A stretch of DNA of 64,000 nt from an uncultured Pelagibacteraceae bacterium (GTDB lineage: Bacteria > Pseudomonadota > Alphaproteobacteria > Pelagibacterales > Pelagibacteraceae): assembly GCA_902530455.1 (NCBI GenBank), contig CACAAD010000002.1, positions 1 to 64,000 on the forward strand. Direction: 5' to 3'. Under the pieces are notes generated by a model that was not told where the DNA came from, did no database searches, and worked only from the letters and a program-made list of their open reading frames with translations. Positions 9,074-18,782 of the stretch are shown here, one piece after another (position 1 is the stretch's first letter; every line of letters starts with the position of its first letter). A program made the position numbers and the translations under genes.

Positions 9074-9486
9074 AAAATTACTGGTTAATTAAATCTGAGC
9101 CATATGTTTGGTCTATTGATCAACAAAAAAAAGCTGGTGCAAAGGGTGCGACGTGGGATGGGGTAAGAAATTATCAAGCAGCTAATAATTTAAGAAAAAT
9201 GAAAATTGGGGATGAGTGTTTTTTTTACCACTCGAATGAGGGTAAAGAAATTGTAGGGATAGTATCAGTTATTAAAAACGCATTTATTGATCAAACTGAT
9301 AAAAAAAAAAGATTTATTGCTGTTCAGGTTAGGTTTGAAAAAAAGTTAAAAACACCGGTAACTCTTGAAAATATAAAAAAAACTAAGCAAATTTCCCATT
9401 TACCGCTTATAAAGCAGAGCAGATTATCAGTTATGCCTATCGACTTTAAAAGCTGGAAAATAATTTGTAAGATGGGTAAAATCTAA
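9070..9486 (+). CDS. EVE domain protein
   Basis: A 138-residue single-domain protein starting on TTG that overlaps the tsaD stop (TTGA). Signature features are the start KNYWLIKSEPYVWSI, then GATWDGVRNYQAANNLR, GDECFFYHSNEGKEIVGI and the late LPLIKQSRLSVMPI segment. EVE domains have a PUA-like fold and are thought to bind modified bases in RNA or DNA; the substrate of this stand-alone form is not known. Translational coupling to tsaD, a tRNA-modifying enzyme, is consistent with a nucleic-acid modification context. Confidence 0.93.
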   Translation: MKNYWLIKSEPYVWSIDQQKKAGAKGATWDGVRNYQAANNLRKMKIGDECFFYHSNEGKEIVGIVSVIKNAFIDQTDKKKRFIAVQVRFEKKLKTPVTLENIKKTKQISHLPLIKQSRLSVMPIDFKSWKIICKMGKI

Positions 9487-9507
9487 AAAAAATAAAGAAG
9501 GTTTATC

Positions 9508-11604
9508 GTGGCTAAAAGATCGAAAAAAAAGAATAAACAAAAAAAAACTAGATTTAAAAAAAAATCTAAGAAAGCGAAAAGACTTAGAAGAAAAACAAGA
9601 AAGATTAAGTCTAGAAGGTCGAAAGGTAGAAGTTCAAAAAAAAATATTATTGTTAAGGATGAAGAAGGAAATTCAGTTATAAAAGTTTCTGACTCTTGGT
9701 CTAATCAAGCTTTAATAAATAGCTCTAAATATAAAAAAAAATATAATTTATCTGTTAAAGAAAATGATAAATTTTGGAAAAAAGAAGGAAAGAGAATTTC
9801 TTGGATCAAACCATATACCAAAATCAAGGATGTAAAATATAGTAAAGATGAAGTAAAAATAAAATGGTTTTACGACGGTACTTTAAATGTTTCAGCAAAT
9901 TGTATTGATAGGCATTTAAAAAAGAATGGAAAAAAAACTGCAATTATATGGGTAGGTGATGATCCCGCAGATACAAAAAAAATAACATACAAAGAATTAC
10001 ATAAAAACGTAAGTAAAGCCGCTAACGCCCTAAAAAGTATAGGGATACAGAAAGGTGACAGAGTGACTATTTATCTAACAATGATACCAGAGCTAGCATA
10101 TACAATGCTTGCTTGTGCAAGAATAGGTGCTGTTCATTCCATAATTTTTGGAGGTTTTTCACCGGACTCTATTGCCACAAGAATTAATGATTGCGAGTCT
10201 GATTATTTAATTACAGCTGATGAAGGTGTGCGTGGAGGAAAAATTATACCTCTAAAAAAAATAGCAGATGAGGCTTTGTCTCAGTGCCCTAACGTAAAAA
10301 AATGCGTGGTAGTAAAGAGAACTGGAAATCAGGTAAGTTGGGATGATGACAGAGATGTTTCTTATGAAGAATTAATTTCAAAAGTATCTGCTAAATGTGA
10401 TCCGGAAGAAATGAGTGCAGAAGATCCTTTGTTTATTCTTTACACATCAGGATCAACAGGAAAACCTAAAGGTGTTCTACATACATCTGGAGGATACCTT
10501 GTGTACGCATCAATGACACATCAATATATATTTGATTATAAACCAAAAGATATTTATTGGTGCACCGCAGATATTGGTTGGGTAACAGGGCACAGCTATA
10601 TCATCTACGGCCCACTTTCTAATGGTGCTACTACAATTATGTTTGAAGGAGTTCCTAATTACCCGGATAGTTCTAGATGGTGGCAGATAGTTGACAAATA
10701 TAAAGTTAATATCTTTTATACTGCTCCCACAGCTATCAGAGCTTTGATGAGAGAAGGCGACCAGCCTGTAAAAAAAACAAGTAGAAAATCCCTAAAATTA
10801 CTTGGTACCGTTGGAGAACCTATCAATCCAGAAGCCTGGATGTGGTATTATAAAACTGTAGGTGAAGGGCGTTGTCCAATAGTTGATACTTGGTGGCAGA
10901 CTGAAACTGGAGGAATTTTAATTGCTCCACAGCCCGGTGCAATTGACCTTAAACCAGGGTCAGCAACGAAACCCTTTTATGGAATTAAACCAGTAATTGT
11001 GGATGAAGCTGGTAAAGTTCTAAAAGGAGCATGCAAAGGAAGATTATGTATGTCTGCCTCATGGCCAGGCCAAATGCGCACAGTTTACGGGGACCATAAA
11101 AGATTCATTGATACGTATTTTTCTCAATTCGATGGAAAATATTTTACTGGAGATGGATGCAGAAGAGATAAAGACGGTTATTATTGGATAACAGGAAGAG
11201 TTGATGATGTAATTATAGTTTCTGGACATAATTTAGGTACAGCTGAAATAGAAAGCGCTTTCGTAGCTCATCCTAAAGTAGCAGAGGCTGCAGTTGTAGG
11301 ATACCCTCATGATATAAAAGGAAATGGTTTGTATTGCTATGTTACTTTAAATGCTGGTGAACAACCTGATGGTGACCTAGAAAGAGAGCTTAAACTTTGG
11401 GTAAGAAAACAAATTGGACCTATAGCTACTCCAGATTTAATTCAGTTTGCTCCTGGCTTGCCAAAAACAAGATCAGGAAAAATAATGAGAAGAATTTTAA
11501 GAAAGATTGCTGCTAATGAACATAAAGAATTAGGTGATACGACTACCCTTGCAGACCCGTCCGTTGTAGAGTCTTTAGTAGAAAACAGACAAAACAAAGA
11601 TTAA
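9508..11604 (+). CDS. acs: Acetyl-CoA synthetase with a Lys/Arg-rich N-terminal extension
   Basis: A 698-residue AMP-forming acetate:CoA ligase. Residues 75-690 form the Acs body: P-loop [12 protein letters not shown] from about residue 312, WWQTETGG, and the C-terminal RSGKIMRR with the regulatory acetylatable Lys658. Standard Acs is about 650 residues. Here the first 45 residues contain 28 Lys/Arg and no acidic residue, and this tail has no counterpart in the usual enzyme. The GTG start has an AGAAGG ribosome site 6 bp upstream. There is no in-frame ATG, GTG or TTG between it and the conserved body, so the tail is probably translated. The nearby symporter suggests acetate use. Confidence 0.95.
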   Translation: MAKRSKKKNKQKKTRFKKKSKKAKRLRRKTRKIKSRRSKGRSSKKNIIVKDEEGNSVIKVSDSWSNQALINSSKYKKKYNLSVKENDKFWKKEGKRISWIKPYTKIKDVKYSKDEVKIKWFYDGTLNVSANCIDRHLKKNGKKTAIIWVGDDPADTKKITYKELHKNVSKAANALKSIGIQKGDRVTIYLTMIPELAYTMLACARIGAVHSIIFGGFSPDSIATRINDCESDYLITADEGVRGGKIIPLKKIADEALSQCPNVKKCVVVKRTGNQVSWDDDRDVSYEELISKVSAKCDPEEMSAEDPLFILYTSGSTGKPKGVLHTSGGYLVYASMTHQYIFDYKPKDIYWCTADIGWVTGHSYIIYGPLSNGATTIMFEGVPNYPDSSRWWQIVDKYKVNIFYTAPTAIRALMREGDQPVKKTSRKSLKLLGTVGEPINPEAWMWYYKTVGEGRCPIVDTWWQTETGGILIAPQPGAIDLKPGSATKPFYGIKPVIVDEAGKVLKGACKGRLCMSASWPGQMRTVYGDHKRFIDTYFSQFDGKYFTGDGCRRDKDGYYWITGRVDDVIIVSGHNLGTAEIESAFVAHPKVAEAAVVGYPHDIKGNGLYCYVTLNAGEQPDGDLERELKLWVRKQIGPIATPDLIQFAPGLPKTRSGKIMRRILRKIAANEHKELGDTTTLADPSVVESLVENRQNKD

Positions 11605-12228
11605 CTATTTTAGATTTACAGGAATTTTTTCAAAATCAGCGACTACCAACATCCATTTATTTTTAATAGAATTAATTACAATTTCTTTGTCCAATTCTTT
11701 TAATTCATCAGCTATCGGTGCCCAATGAAATAAAGCGTTACAACTATTAGAAAAAGGCTTGTCACTACAATATTCTAATTTATTAAAACTATTTAATTTT
11801 TCCTTAAATCTTGATTTGTATTTTTCACACATTTCATTTGGCAAACCATTTATAATTTCATTTTCTAAAATAGTTTGATAAATTTTATTTGGATCTAAAA
11901 TATCAATGTTATGTTTTTTATTCAAATATGAGACGGCGAAAAAAGTTAAATCTGTTACAGCCTCAGAAAAAATATTCCACTTAGCCTTATTGACGGACTC
12001 GATAAAAATATCATCTGTAAACATCATATTTTGTTTTAAACCCATCCTAGTTTTTAAATAACCGTAAAGAGTTGACTGAGTTACAAAAGCTGATTTTTCT
12101 TTTATAAAATTAATCAAATCACTTTCACTATTAATTTTCAGAAATTTTTTGCTTATTTTTTCGTAAGGAAATAGATAGTCTTTTACTGCTGACAAGACCT
12201 CATATATTGCTTTTAGATTCAATTTCAA
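11605..12228 (-). CDS. Conserved hypothetical protein
   Basis: A 207-residue soluble protein, helical in appearance, without signal peptide or membrane helices. A segment reading KSAFVTQSTLYGYLKTRMG (about residues 45-63) followed by a helix starting MFTDDIFIESVNKAKW resembles an uncharacterised alphaproteobacterial family sometimes labelled esterase without evidence. I see no Ser-hydrolase nucleophile motif. Its stop abuts the acs stop with no intergenic base, and its start faces the symporter promoter region. Its position between acs and the symporter may hint at a link to organic acid metabolism, but that is only context. Confidence 0.7.
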   Translation of the reverse strand: MKLNLKAIYEVLSAVKDYLFPYEKISKKFLKINSESDLINFIKEKSAFVTQSTLYGYLKTRMGLKQNMMFTDDIFIESVNKAKWNIFSEAVTDLTFFAVSYLNKKHNIDILDPNKIYQTILENEIINGLPNEMCEKYKSRFKEKLNSFNKLEYCSDKPFSNSCNALFHWAPIADELKELDKEIVINSIKNKWMLVVADFEKIPVNLK

Positions 12229-12343
12229 GTTGTATGCTTTTTTGTCTCTTTTTTTTCCTTTGTTTTTAGGGATTTATAGCACTTCAAAATAGGTTTTTTA
12301 ACTTTTAATTACTCTCAAAATGGGTAGGATCACAACCAATAAG

Positions 12344-12357
12344 TTACGTTAACGTAA
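12344..12357. promoter_or_regulatory. 14-bp perfect palindrome upstream of the symporter operon
   Basis: TTACGTTAACGTAA is a perfect two-fold palindrome ending 14 bp before the symporter small-subunit ATG, just upstream of a strong GGGGGA ribosome site (12363-12368). Its position is suitable for a repressor operator at or near the transcription start. It lies in the 143-bp gap between divergent genes. No regulator is identified, so operator function is inferred. Confidence 0.4.
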
Positions 12358-12371
12358 ATATAGGGGGAAAT

Positions 12372-12626
12372 ATGTCAAATAAAGAAAAACATTGGCAGAA
12401 AACCAAAGGTCATATGATAATGACTTTATGTCTTTGGGCTTTCTTTTCAATGGTGATTTTCCTTTTTGGATATGAAATCAACGGAATGAGCTTTCTAGGA
12501 TATCCTTTAGCTTATTACATGACGGCACAAGGATCACTTCTTGCGTTCGTTATCATTATTTTCTGGTTTGCAAACAAGCAAGAGAAAATCGATGAAGAGT
12601 TTGGTTTCGGAGAGAAGGAGGATTAA
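12372..12626 (+). CDS. Sodium:solute symporter small subunit (DUF4212 type)
   Basis: An 84-residue protein with two membrane helices (about residues 17-35 and 48-68), an aromatic HWQKTKGHM N-terminus and a charged C-terminal tail ending in GEKED. This is the layout of the small subunits that precede large SSS-family transporters in many marine bacteria. It has the strongest-looking ribosome site in this part of the window (GGGGGA). Its stop overlaps the start of the large subunit by one base, which favours stoichiometric synthesis of the two proteins. It probably sits in the inner membrane with its partner. Confidence 0.88.
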   Translation: MSNKEKHWQKTKGHMIMTLCLWAFFSMVIFLFGYEINGMSFLGYPLAYYMTAQGSLLAFVIIIFWFANKQEKIDEEFGFGEKED

Positions 12627-14464
12627 TGTTTAAAGGTGGATTTATACAAAACCTTCCTAAGATTTATGGTTTGTATACCGGAGGCTTCTTAGTTTTCATC
12701 TTAATGATGGCAATAGCTGAGCAAGCTGGTGTAACAGCAAAAACAATTGGTATTTTGTTTGTTGCATTTACCGTTGCGATATATGCCTTAATTGGTTATT
12801 TATCGAGAACGATACAGGTAGACGCATATTATCTTGCAGGAAGACAAGTCCCAACAGTGTTTAATGGAATGGCGACAGCAGCTGACTGGATGTCAGGTGC
12901 TTCGTTCGTAGCATTAGCAGGTGGTGTTTATTTTGGTGGCTATAGTTATATGGCTTTCTTAGTTGGTTGGACAGGCGGTTATGTGCTTGTGTCAACTTTA
13001 TTAGCACCATACTTAAGAAAATTTGGATGTTACACAGTGCCAGATTTTATAGGAACAAGATACGGTGGAAACGGTGTACGTTTCTGTGCAGTGTTAGTTC
13101 TTGTATTAGCATCTTTCACTTACGTGACAGCTCAGATAAATGCTACAGGTACTATTGCTGCTAGAGCATTAGGTATTCCGTTTGAGGCAGGTGTATGGGT
13201 AGGTTTAGTTAGTATCTTGCTTTGTTCAATGTTAGGCGGAATGAGAGCTGTGACATGGACACAAGTAGCACAATACATTGTATTGATTGTTGCTTACTTA
13301 ATACCAGTATTCTGGATTAGTAACAAAATCGGTGCGGGTGTATTCCCACACTTAATGTTAGGTGATGAGGTAGCAAGAATAACTCAACTTGAAAGTCAAT
13401 TCGGTTTAGTCAAAAACAGTGCCGCTGATGTAAAAGCAGCAGGTGTTCCTGGTGGATTAAAATCTATCGCAGTAGCACACGCTGGTGTAGGTGCAGGTGG
13501 AATGGCAGTATGGAAATACATATCGCTAGCTATCTGTATGATGGTAGGAACCGCGTCGTTACCTCATATCTTAATGAGATACTTCACAACTCCTTCAGTA
13601 AAATCAGCTAGAAAATCAGTAGCTTGGTCGCTATTCTTCATTTTCTTGCTTTACTCTTCAGCTCCGATGCTTGCAACTTTGTCTAAAATTTCATTAATGG
13701 ATCCAAACTTACCGACAGGTATTATTGGAAAATCTATTGCTGACGTACAAAGTATAGAGTGGGTCAAACAATGGTCTTCTCAAAAGCAAGTGTTTATTGC
13801 TGACTTTAACGGTGACGGCGTACTACAGTTAAACGAGTGGTTCATGAGAACAGGTGTAGTAGTTCTTGCAACTCCTGAAGTTGCTGGATTACCATATGTA
13901 ATCTCTGGACTGGTTGCTGCGGGAGGTATGGCTGCAGCGATGTCAACTGCTGATGGATTAGTACTTGCGATTTCAAATGCGTTATCGCACGATGTTTACT
14001 ACAACATGATTGATCCAAAAGCGGATGTTAGAAAACGATTAATAGTAGCGCGTGTTCTATTAGTTGTTGTAGGTGCAGCTGGTGCATATATTGCATCAAT
14101 GCGTATCACTAGTATCCTTGGAGCAGTTGCATGGGCGTTTGACTTTGCGATGTCAGGCTTATTCTTCCCACTTGTACTAGGAGTATGGTGGAAGAGAGCT
14201 ACTAGAGAAGGTGCGATAGCAGGTATGTTATCTGGTCTCGCAGCTGGAACAGCTTATCTAATCTATGTGTATCCTAAGTTTATGGGTAACCCAGCTTGGT
14301 TAGGTATCGACCATTTAAGATTTGGTCTAATTGGTGCTCCAGTATGTTTAGTAGTAATGGTTGTTGTAAGTTTAATGACCAAAGCTCCTGATGCTGCAAC
14401 TCAAAGAATGGTTGATGAAGTTAGGGTTCCTAGCGGTAAAGCTATTCTTGGTAGAGCGCACTAA
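12626..14464 (+). CDS. Sodium:solute symporter large subunit (ActP-like, VC_2705 subfamily)
   Basis: A 612-residue inner-membrane transporter with about 13 helices. The SSS signatures are visible: an early YYLAGR segment, then ATAADWMSGASF, a GGMRAVTWTQ turn, and a late STADGLVLAISNALSHD helix. The nearby acs suggests acetate or another short organic acid as substrate, but the sequence does not fix it. An extra soluble loop at residues 375-410 carries a canonical EF-hand calcium loop, D393-x-N-x-D-G-x-x-x-x-x-E404. Codon use is less AT-rich than the neighbours, which together with the strong terminator suggests high expression. Confidence 0.9.
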   Translation: MFKGGFIQNLPKIYGLYTGGFLVFILMMAIAEQAGVTAKTIGILFVAFTVAIYALIGYLSRTIQVDAYYLAGRQVPTVFNGMATAADWMSGASFVALAGGVYFGGYSYMAFLVGWTGGYVLVSTLLAPYLRKFGCYTVPDFIGTRYGGNGVRFCAVLVLVLASFTYVTAQINATGTIAARALGIPFEAGVWVGLVSILLCSMLGGMRAVTWTQVAQYIVLIVAYLIPVFWISNKIGAGVFPHLMLGDEVARITQLESQFGLVKNSAADVKAAGVPGGLKSIAVAHAGVGAGGMAVWKYISLAICMMVGTASLPHILMRYFTTPSVKSARKSVAWSLFFIFLLYSSAPMLATLSKISLMDPNLPTGIIGKSIADVQSIEWVKQWSSQKQVFIADFNGDGVLQLNEWFMRTGVVVLATPEVAGLPYVISGLVAAGGMAAAMSTADGLVLAISNALSHDVYYNMIDPKADVRKRLIVARVLLVVVGAAGAYIASMRITSILGAVAWAFDFAMSGLFFPLVLGVWWKRATREGAIAGMLSGLAAGTAYLIYVYPKFMGNPAWLGIDHLRFGLIGAPVCLVVMVVVSLMTKAPDAATQRMVDEVRVPSGKAILGRAH

Positions 14465-14484
14465 GGAATAAAATTAAATTATTT

Positions 14485-14515
14485 AAAGGGGCGATTTATT
14501 CGCCCCTTTTTTTTT
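14485..14515 (+). terminator. Intrinsic terminator of the symporter operon
   Basis: A perfect 10-bp stem (AAAGGGGCGA / TCGCCCCTTT) with a 5-nt loop is followed by an uninterrupted T run. It lies 20 bp after the symporter stop. It is one of only two obvious Rho-independent terminators in the window. Confidence 0.93.
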
Positions 14516-14539
14516 GTTTCAATAATGATAATGTGAGAA

Positions 14540-14881
14540 ATGCCTATTTGGGTTTACATTTTAGATTATATTTTAGGAATAGTGATGTACACTTTAATTG
14601 GAAGAGCAGCCATGAACATCTTTCAAAGGGAAGACTCCAATTTCTTCTTTATGAGAATTTTCGTAAAATTTACAAATCCAGTGCTCAAAATTTTTGATAA
14701 GATCACACCTGAGTTTTTAGCTAGACCAATTGTTCCATTATATGTTGCATTTTATTTCTATTTAATAAGATTTTATTTGATGCCATGGTTATTAGGTTAC
14801 GGGTCTATGGGGATGTTGTCTTTTCCAATAGATCATGAATTCTCTAGAGAACTATACAGAATATTTAGCCCAGACAAATAA
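14540..14881 (+). CDS. Small integral membrane protein, YggT-like
   Basis: A 113-residue protein with hydrophobic segments at about residues 5-22 and 63-88. The intervening RIFVKFTNPVLKIFDKITP segment resembles the cytosolic linker of YggT proteins (a run of basic residues, T-x-P and a final Pro), followed by ARPIVPL before the second helix. The match is weaker than for the other YggT protein at 4965-5255, so the family call is tentative. It follows the symporter terminator and lies 41 bp before rpe. Confidence 0.65.
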   Translation: MPIWVYILDYILGIVMYTLIGRAAMNIFQREDSNFFFMRIFVKFTNPVLKIFDKITPEFLARPIVPLYVAFYFYLIRFYLMPWLLGYGSMGMLSFPIDHEFSRELYRIFSPDK

Positions 14882-14922
14882 TTTTTTTGACAAGATTATT
14901 ATATAAAATATAAATAAAACAT

Positions 14923-15585
14923 ATGTCATCTAACATAAAGATTTCACCTTCAATCTTGTCAGCTGATTTTAGCAAATTAGGGGAAGAAATAATTTCATTA
15001 GACAAAGCTGGAGCTGATTACATACATGTTGATGTAATGGATGGACACTTTGTTCCTAACATTACCATTGGACCAGAAATTATAAAAAAATTAAGACCTG
15101 TAACTAAAAAAACCTTTGATGTTCATTTAATGATAGAGCCAGTAGATAAGTATATTAAAGACTTTGCTAACGCAGGAGCAGATATAATTACATTTCATCC
15201 AGAAGCAACACCAAGTACAGAAGAAACAATTAATTTAATAAAAAAATTTAACAAAAAAGTTGGTGTATCTTTAAAACCAAAGTCTGATATTAGTCTTATT
15301 GAAAAATATCTCAAAAAAATAGATTTAATATTAGTCATGAGTGTAGAGCCAGGATTTGCTGGTCAAAAATTTATGCCGGATGTTTTACCAAAATTAAAAA
15401 AGCTTAAAGAGATAATTACAAATGAGAATTTGAAAATAGATCTTGAAATAGATGGGGGTATAAATTTTGAAAATTCTAAGGATGCGATTAATGCCGGTGC
15501 TAACGTTTTAGTTTCAGGTTCCACTATTTTTAAACAAAATAACGGGGATTTAAAAAAAAACATTAGTTTATTAAGATCGAGTTAA
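14923..15585 (+). CDS. rpe: Ribulose-phosphate 3-epimerase
   Basis: A 220-residue cytosolic TIM-barrel enzyme interconverting ribulose 5-phosphate and xylulose 5-phosphate in the pentose phosphate pathway. The start KISPSILSADFSKLGEE, the metal-binding HVDVMDGHFVPN, the FDVHLMI strand with its catalytic His/Asp, MSVEPGF and the late DGGIN motif are all intact. Length is typical. It starts the rpe - heparinase-like - purH run with 2 bp and 0 bp spacings, an order I associate with Alphaproteobacteria. Confidence 0.96.
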   Translation: MSSNIKISPSILSADFSKLGEEIISLDKAGADYIHVDVMDGHFVPNITIGPEIIKKLRPVTKKTFDVHLMIEPVDKYIKDFANAGADIITFHPEATPSTEETINLIKKFNKKVGVSLKPKSDISLIEKYLKKIDLILVMSVEPGFAGQKFMPDVLPKLKKLKEIITNENLKIDLEIDGGINFENSKDAINAGANVLVSGSTIFKQNNGDLKKNISLLRSS

Positions 15586-15587
15586 CA

Positions 15588-17234
15588 ATGATCAGTCCTA
15601 GAACTGCTTATTATTATATTCTGGCAGTTAAAATTAATATAATTAAGATTTTAAAGAAGATTTATTTCAAAACAGGATTTTATAAAAAATCTTTAATATC
15701 AAAAGTACCAAGCCAATTTTTTTTCTTCCCAAATCCTTTTTTAATGTCTTGTTTCTCAAATTACAGAAAATTTGCCTTTCAAATTAACGATCTGGATCCG
15801 AATAAATTTTGGAAACAGAATTATTCATATAAAGAAAAAAGTGAACTTCACAATTTTCTTTGGTTAAGTTCAATCGATCGTAAAGATAACTCTTCTACTC
15901 TTAGAAAAATTATAACATTGTGGAATCTCGATAATCTTAGATATAAATCTCACATCTGGGAAACAAGTGTAATTAGTAAAAGAGTAATGAGTTGGATTTT
16001 AAATGCTGATATAATTCTTAAAAATTCTAATTTTGACTTCAAAAGAGAGTTTATCGAGTCAATTATTATTCAAACAAATCATTTAAAAAAAAATTTTAAA
16101 TATGAGATTAACCCTCAAAAAAAAATTGAGGTTATCGCCGTTTTAATTTTATCTGGTTTAGTTTTTAAAGAGTATGAAGAAAATTTTCAAGTTGGCTTGA
16201 AAGAGTTGGAAAAGTTAATTGAAATGTTTTTTGATGATAATGGTTTCCCTTTAACTAGAAGTCCAGACGATTTATTAATTTATTCAAAATATTTTTTATT
16301 GATTAAAGAAGTTATAAAAGATGCTCAAAAATATGTTCCTGGTACTTTAGAAAATACACTTGAAAAAAATTTAGAATGTTTAAAACAGATAACTACGCCA
16401 GCCAACTCACTCCCATTATTTAACGGTTCAATAGAGGAAGATTTAACTAATTTTTACGATTATATTGGTCACTTTAAAATTAAAATTAAAAAACCAAAAA
16501 TTAATGCAGGAAATATTTACGTCCTTAAAAATAAAAAAGACACCATTTTTTTTGAAGCGGGAGATCCTCCGAGGAAAAAATACTCATCTTGTTATCAGTC
16601 TGGGCCTTTGTCATTTGAATATTTTTTTGATGATCAAAAAATAATTACTAATAGTGGGTTTGGAGTAAATATTTCTAATAAGGCCAGACTTTTGAGTCGA
16701 TTTACATCTTCTCAATCAGCATTATGTTTAAATGACACATCCATTGTGAGTTTTGAAAAAAATAACTTAATGAATAAAGCTTATGGATTTTTAATTAAAA
16801 GAGATTTTAAAATTTTTAATTTAGAAAATACTAACGACTCCAATGCGATTCGAATTCAAGCTGGACATGACGCCTATCTTAAAAATTTTGGCTGCTTGCA
16901 CAGTAGAACAATTAGTATTGATAAAATTAATAATAAAATTATTGGTAAAGATAAGCTAACACGAAAGAACTTAAATTCAATAATTAAGTACGATATACGT
17001 TTTCACCTGTGCCCAGGTCTCACAGCTGTTCAGACTATAGGTGGAAGTGCTTTACTTATTCAAATTAATAAAAATAAAGCTTTGTTATTCTCTTCAAATG
17101 AAAAAAACTTAAAAATTGAAAAAAGTATTTTTTTTGGAGCCCAGAAAGTGTTAGATAACTATTGTATACTAATTTCTGGGTTCATGGAAAATAATGAAAA
17201 AAACATTTACTGGGAAATAAATAAAAAAATATAA
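15588..17234 (+). CDS. Heparinase II/III family protein
   Basis: A 548-residue protein with an alpha-helical N-terminal half and a beta-rich C-terminal half (from about residue 300) containing the heparinase II/III-like signature region: YQSGPLSFEYFFD, then SNKARLLSRFTSSQSALCLN and a later AGHDAYLKNFGCLHSRTI. Heparinase-like lyases cleave acidic polysaccharides. This branch, embedded next to purH in Alphaproteobacteria, has no established substrate, and cell-envelope or storage glycans are possible. There is no clear signal peptide. It sits 2 bp after rpe and abuts purH directly. Confidence 0.8.
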   Translation: MISPRTAYYYILAVKINIIKILKKIYFKTGFYKKSLISKVPSQFFFFPNPFLMSCFSNYRKFAFQINDLDPNKFWKQNYSYKEKSELHNFLWLSSIDRKDNSSTLRKIITLWNLDNLRYKSHIWETSVISKRVMSWILNADIILKNSNFDFKREFIESIIIQTNHLKKNFKYEINPQKKIEVIAVLILSGLVFKEYEENFQVGLKELEKLIEMFFDDNGFPLTRSPDDLLIYSKYFLLIKEVIKDAQKYVPGTLENTLEKNLECLKQITTPANSLPLFNGSIEEDLTNFYDYIGHFKIKIKKPKINAGNIYVLKNKKDTIFFEAGDPPRKKYSSCYQSGPLSFEYFFDDQKIITNSGFGVNISNKARLLSRFTSSQSALCLNDTSIVSFEKNNLMNKAYGFLIKRDFKIFNLENTNDSNAIRIQAGHDAYLKNFGCLHSRTISIDKINNKIIGKDKLTRKNLNSIIKYDIRFHLCPGLTAVQTIGGSALLIQINKNKALLFSSNEKNLKIEKSIFFGAQKVLDNYCILISGFMENNEKNIYWEINKKI

Positions 17235-18782
17235 ATGAATAAAATTAAAAACGCTTTAATATCAGTTTTTGATAAAGAAAAACTTAAAATTGTTTTAAAT
17301 ACTTTAAAAAAAAATAATATAAATATAATTACTTCTGGTGGGACATTTAAATCAATAAAAAAATTTGGTTTTAAATGTAAAGAAGTTTCAGAATATACTG
17401 GATTTGAAGAAATGTTGGATGGAAGAGTTAAGACCTTACACCCTAAGATTCACTCTGGAATTCTTTTCAAGAGAGAAAAGAAAATTCACAAAAAACAAAT
17501 GCGAAAAAAACAATTTGAGCCTATAGATCTGGTGATAGTTAATTTTTACCCATTCGAAAAAATAATTAAGGGAAGTGCAAACAGAGACAAAGTTATTGAA
17601 AATATTGATATAGGAGGGCCTAGTATGGTTAGGTCAGCTGCTAAAAATTCGAAAGATGTAACAGTTATTACTGATATAGAAGACTATTCTGAATTAATTA
17701 AAGAACTAAATAAGTTTAAGGGTAGAACAACATTTGATTTTAGAAAGAGAATGGCAAGTAAAGCTTTCAGTTTAACCGCTTATTATGATGCTATTGTTTC
17801 GGAATGGTTTAACAGAGATATTGGTTTAAAGTTTCCCGAAAGAAAGACTTTTTTTGGAAAAAAAATTAGTCAATTAAGATATGGTGAAAATCCACATCAG
17901 AGAAGTTCTATTTACATCAGCAGTCTTAAGAAGAACGAACTTGATTTGCAACAATTGAGCGGTAAAAATTTAAGTTACAACAATTATAATGACGTATTTG
18001 CAGGGCTAGATATATTGATTTCCAATTTAGACTTTCCGTCAACAGTAATTATTAAACACGCTAATCCGTGTGGAATATCTTCAAATAAATCTGCACTTGA
18101 ATCTTTTTTAAATGCTCAAGCTAGCGATCCTATAAGTGCATTTGGAGGAATAGTAGCTTGCAATTATAAGATAAACAATAAAATTGCAAAAGAGATTAAT
18201 AAAACATTTTTTGAGGTAATTTTAGCAAAAGGTTTTGATCAAGGGGCTTTGAGAATATTTAAGAAAAAGAAAAATATGAGAGTTATTGATATTTCAAAAT
18301 TTGATAATGAAGCTAAAACGACAGTTAAGTTTTTTGATAACTCTTTTCTTTTACAAGAGAAAGATGAAATAGTTTTTGATAAAAAAAAGTTAAAATGTGT
18401 AACAAAAAATAAACCATCCAAAGAAGAGCTTAAAGATATAGAATTTGCCTTTAGAGTATGTAAGTATGTTAAATCTAATGCGATTGTAATTGTTAAAAAT
18501 AGTTCAACTATCGGTATTGGTGCTGGACAACAAAATAGACTAGACAGTTGTAGGATAGCTACTCAAAAAGCAAGAAAATTTCAGCCTAAAAATCTTATTA
18601 ATTCAGTAGCTGCATCTGATGCCTTTTTCCCCTTTGCTGATGGAATTAAAACTTTAATAAATGCTGGAGTAAAAACGATAGTTCAGCCAGGTGGTTCAAT
18701 AAGAGATAAAGAAATTATAGAGGCCGCAAACAAAGCTAAGATTAAAATGGTGTTTACTGGAATAAGACATTTTAATCATTAA
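17235..18782 (+). CDS. purH: Bifunctional AICAR formyltransferase / IMP cyclohydrolase
   Basis: A 515-residue cytosolic enzyme catalysing the last two steps of de novo IMP synthesis. Residues 1-190 form the MGS-like IMP cyclohydrolase domain (SVFDK, TSGGT, DGRVKTLHPKIH). The rest is the AICAR transformylase domain, with the catalytic KHANPCG from Lys274 and the conserved AASDAFFPFADG near the end. Length fits the family. It uses 10-formyl-THF supplied through FolD. It begins right after the upstream stop codon, and its end abuts the convergent pterin dehydratase gene. Confidence 0.97.
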   Translation: MNKIKNALISVFDKEKLKIVLNTLKKNNINIITSGGTFKSIKKFGFKCKEVSEYTGFEEMLDGRVKTLHPKIHSGILFKREKKIHKKQMRKKQFEPIDLVIVNFYPFEKIIKGSANRDKVIENIDIGGPSMVRSAAKNSKDVTVITDIEDYSELIKELNKFKGRTTFDFRKRMASKAFSLTAYYDAIVSEWFNRDIGLKFPERKTFFGKKISQLRYGENPHQRSSIYISSLKKNELDLQQLSGKNLSYNNYNDVFAGLDILISNLDFPSTVIIKHANPCGISSNKSALESFLNAQASDPISAFGGIVACNYKINNKIAKEINKTFFEVILAKGFDQGALRIFKKKKNMRVIDISKFDNEAKTTVKFFDNSFLLQEKDEIVFDKKKLKCVTKNKPSKEELKDIEFAFRVCKYVKSNAIVIVKNSSTIGIGAGQQNRLDSCRIATQKARKFQPKNLINSVAASDAFFPFADGIKTLINAGVKTIVQPGGSIRDKEIIEAANKAKIKMVFTGIRHFNH

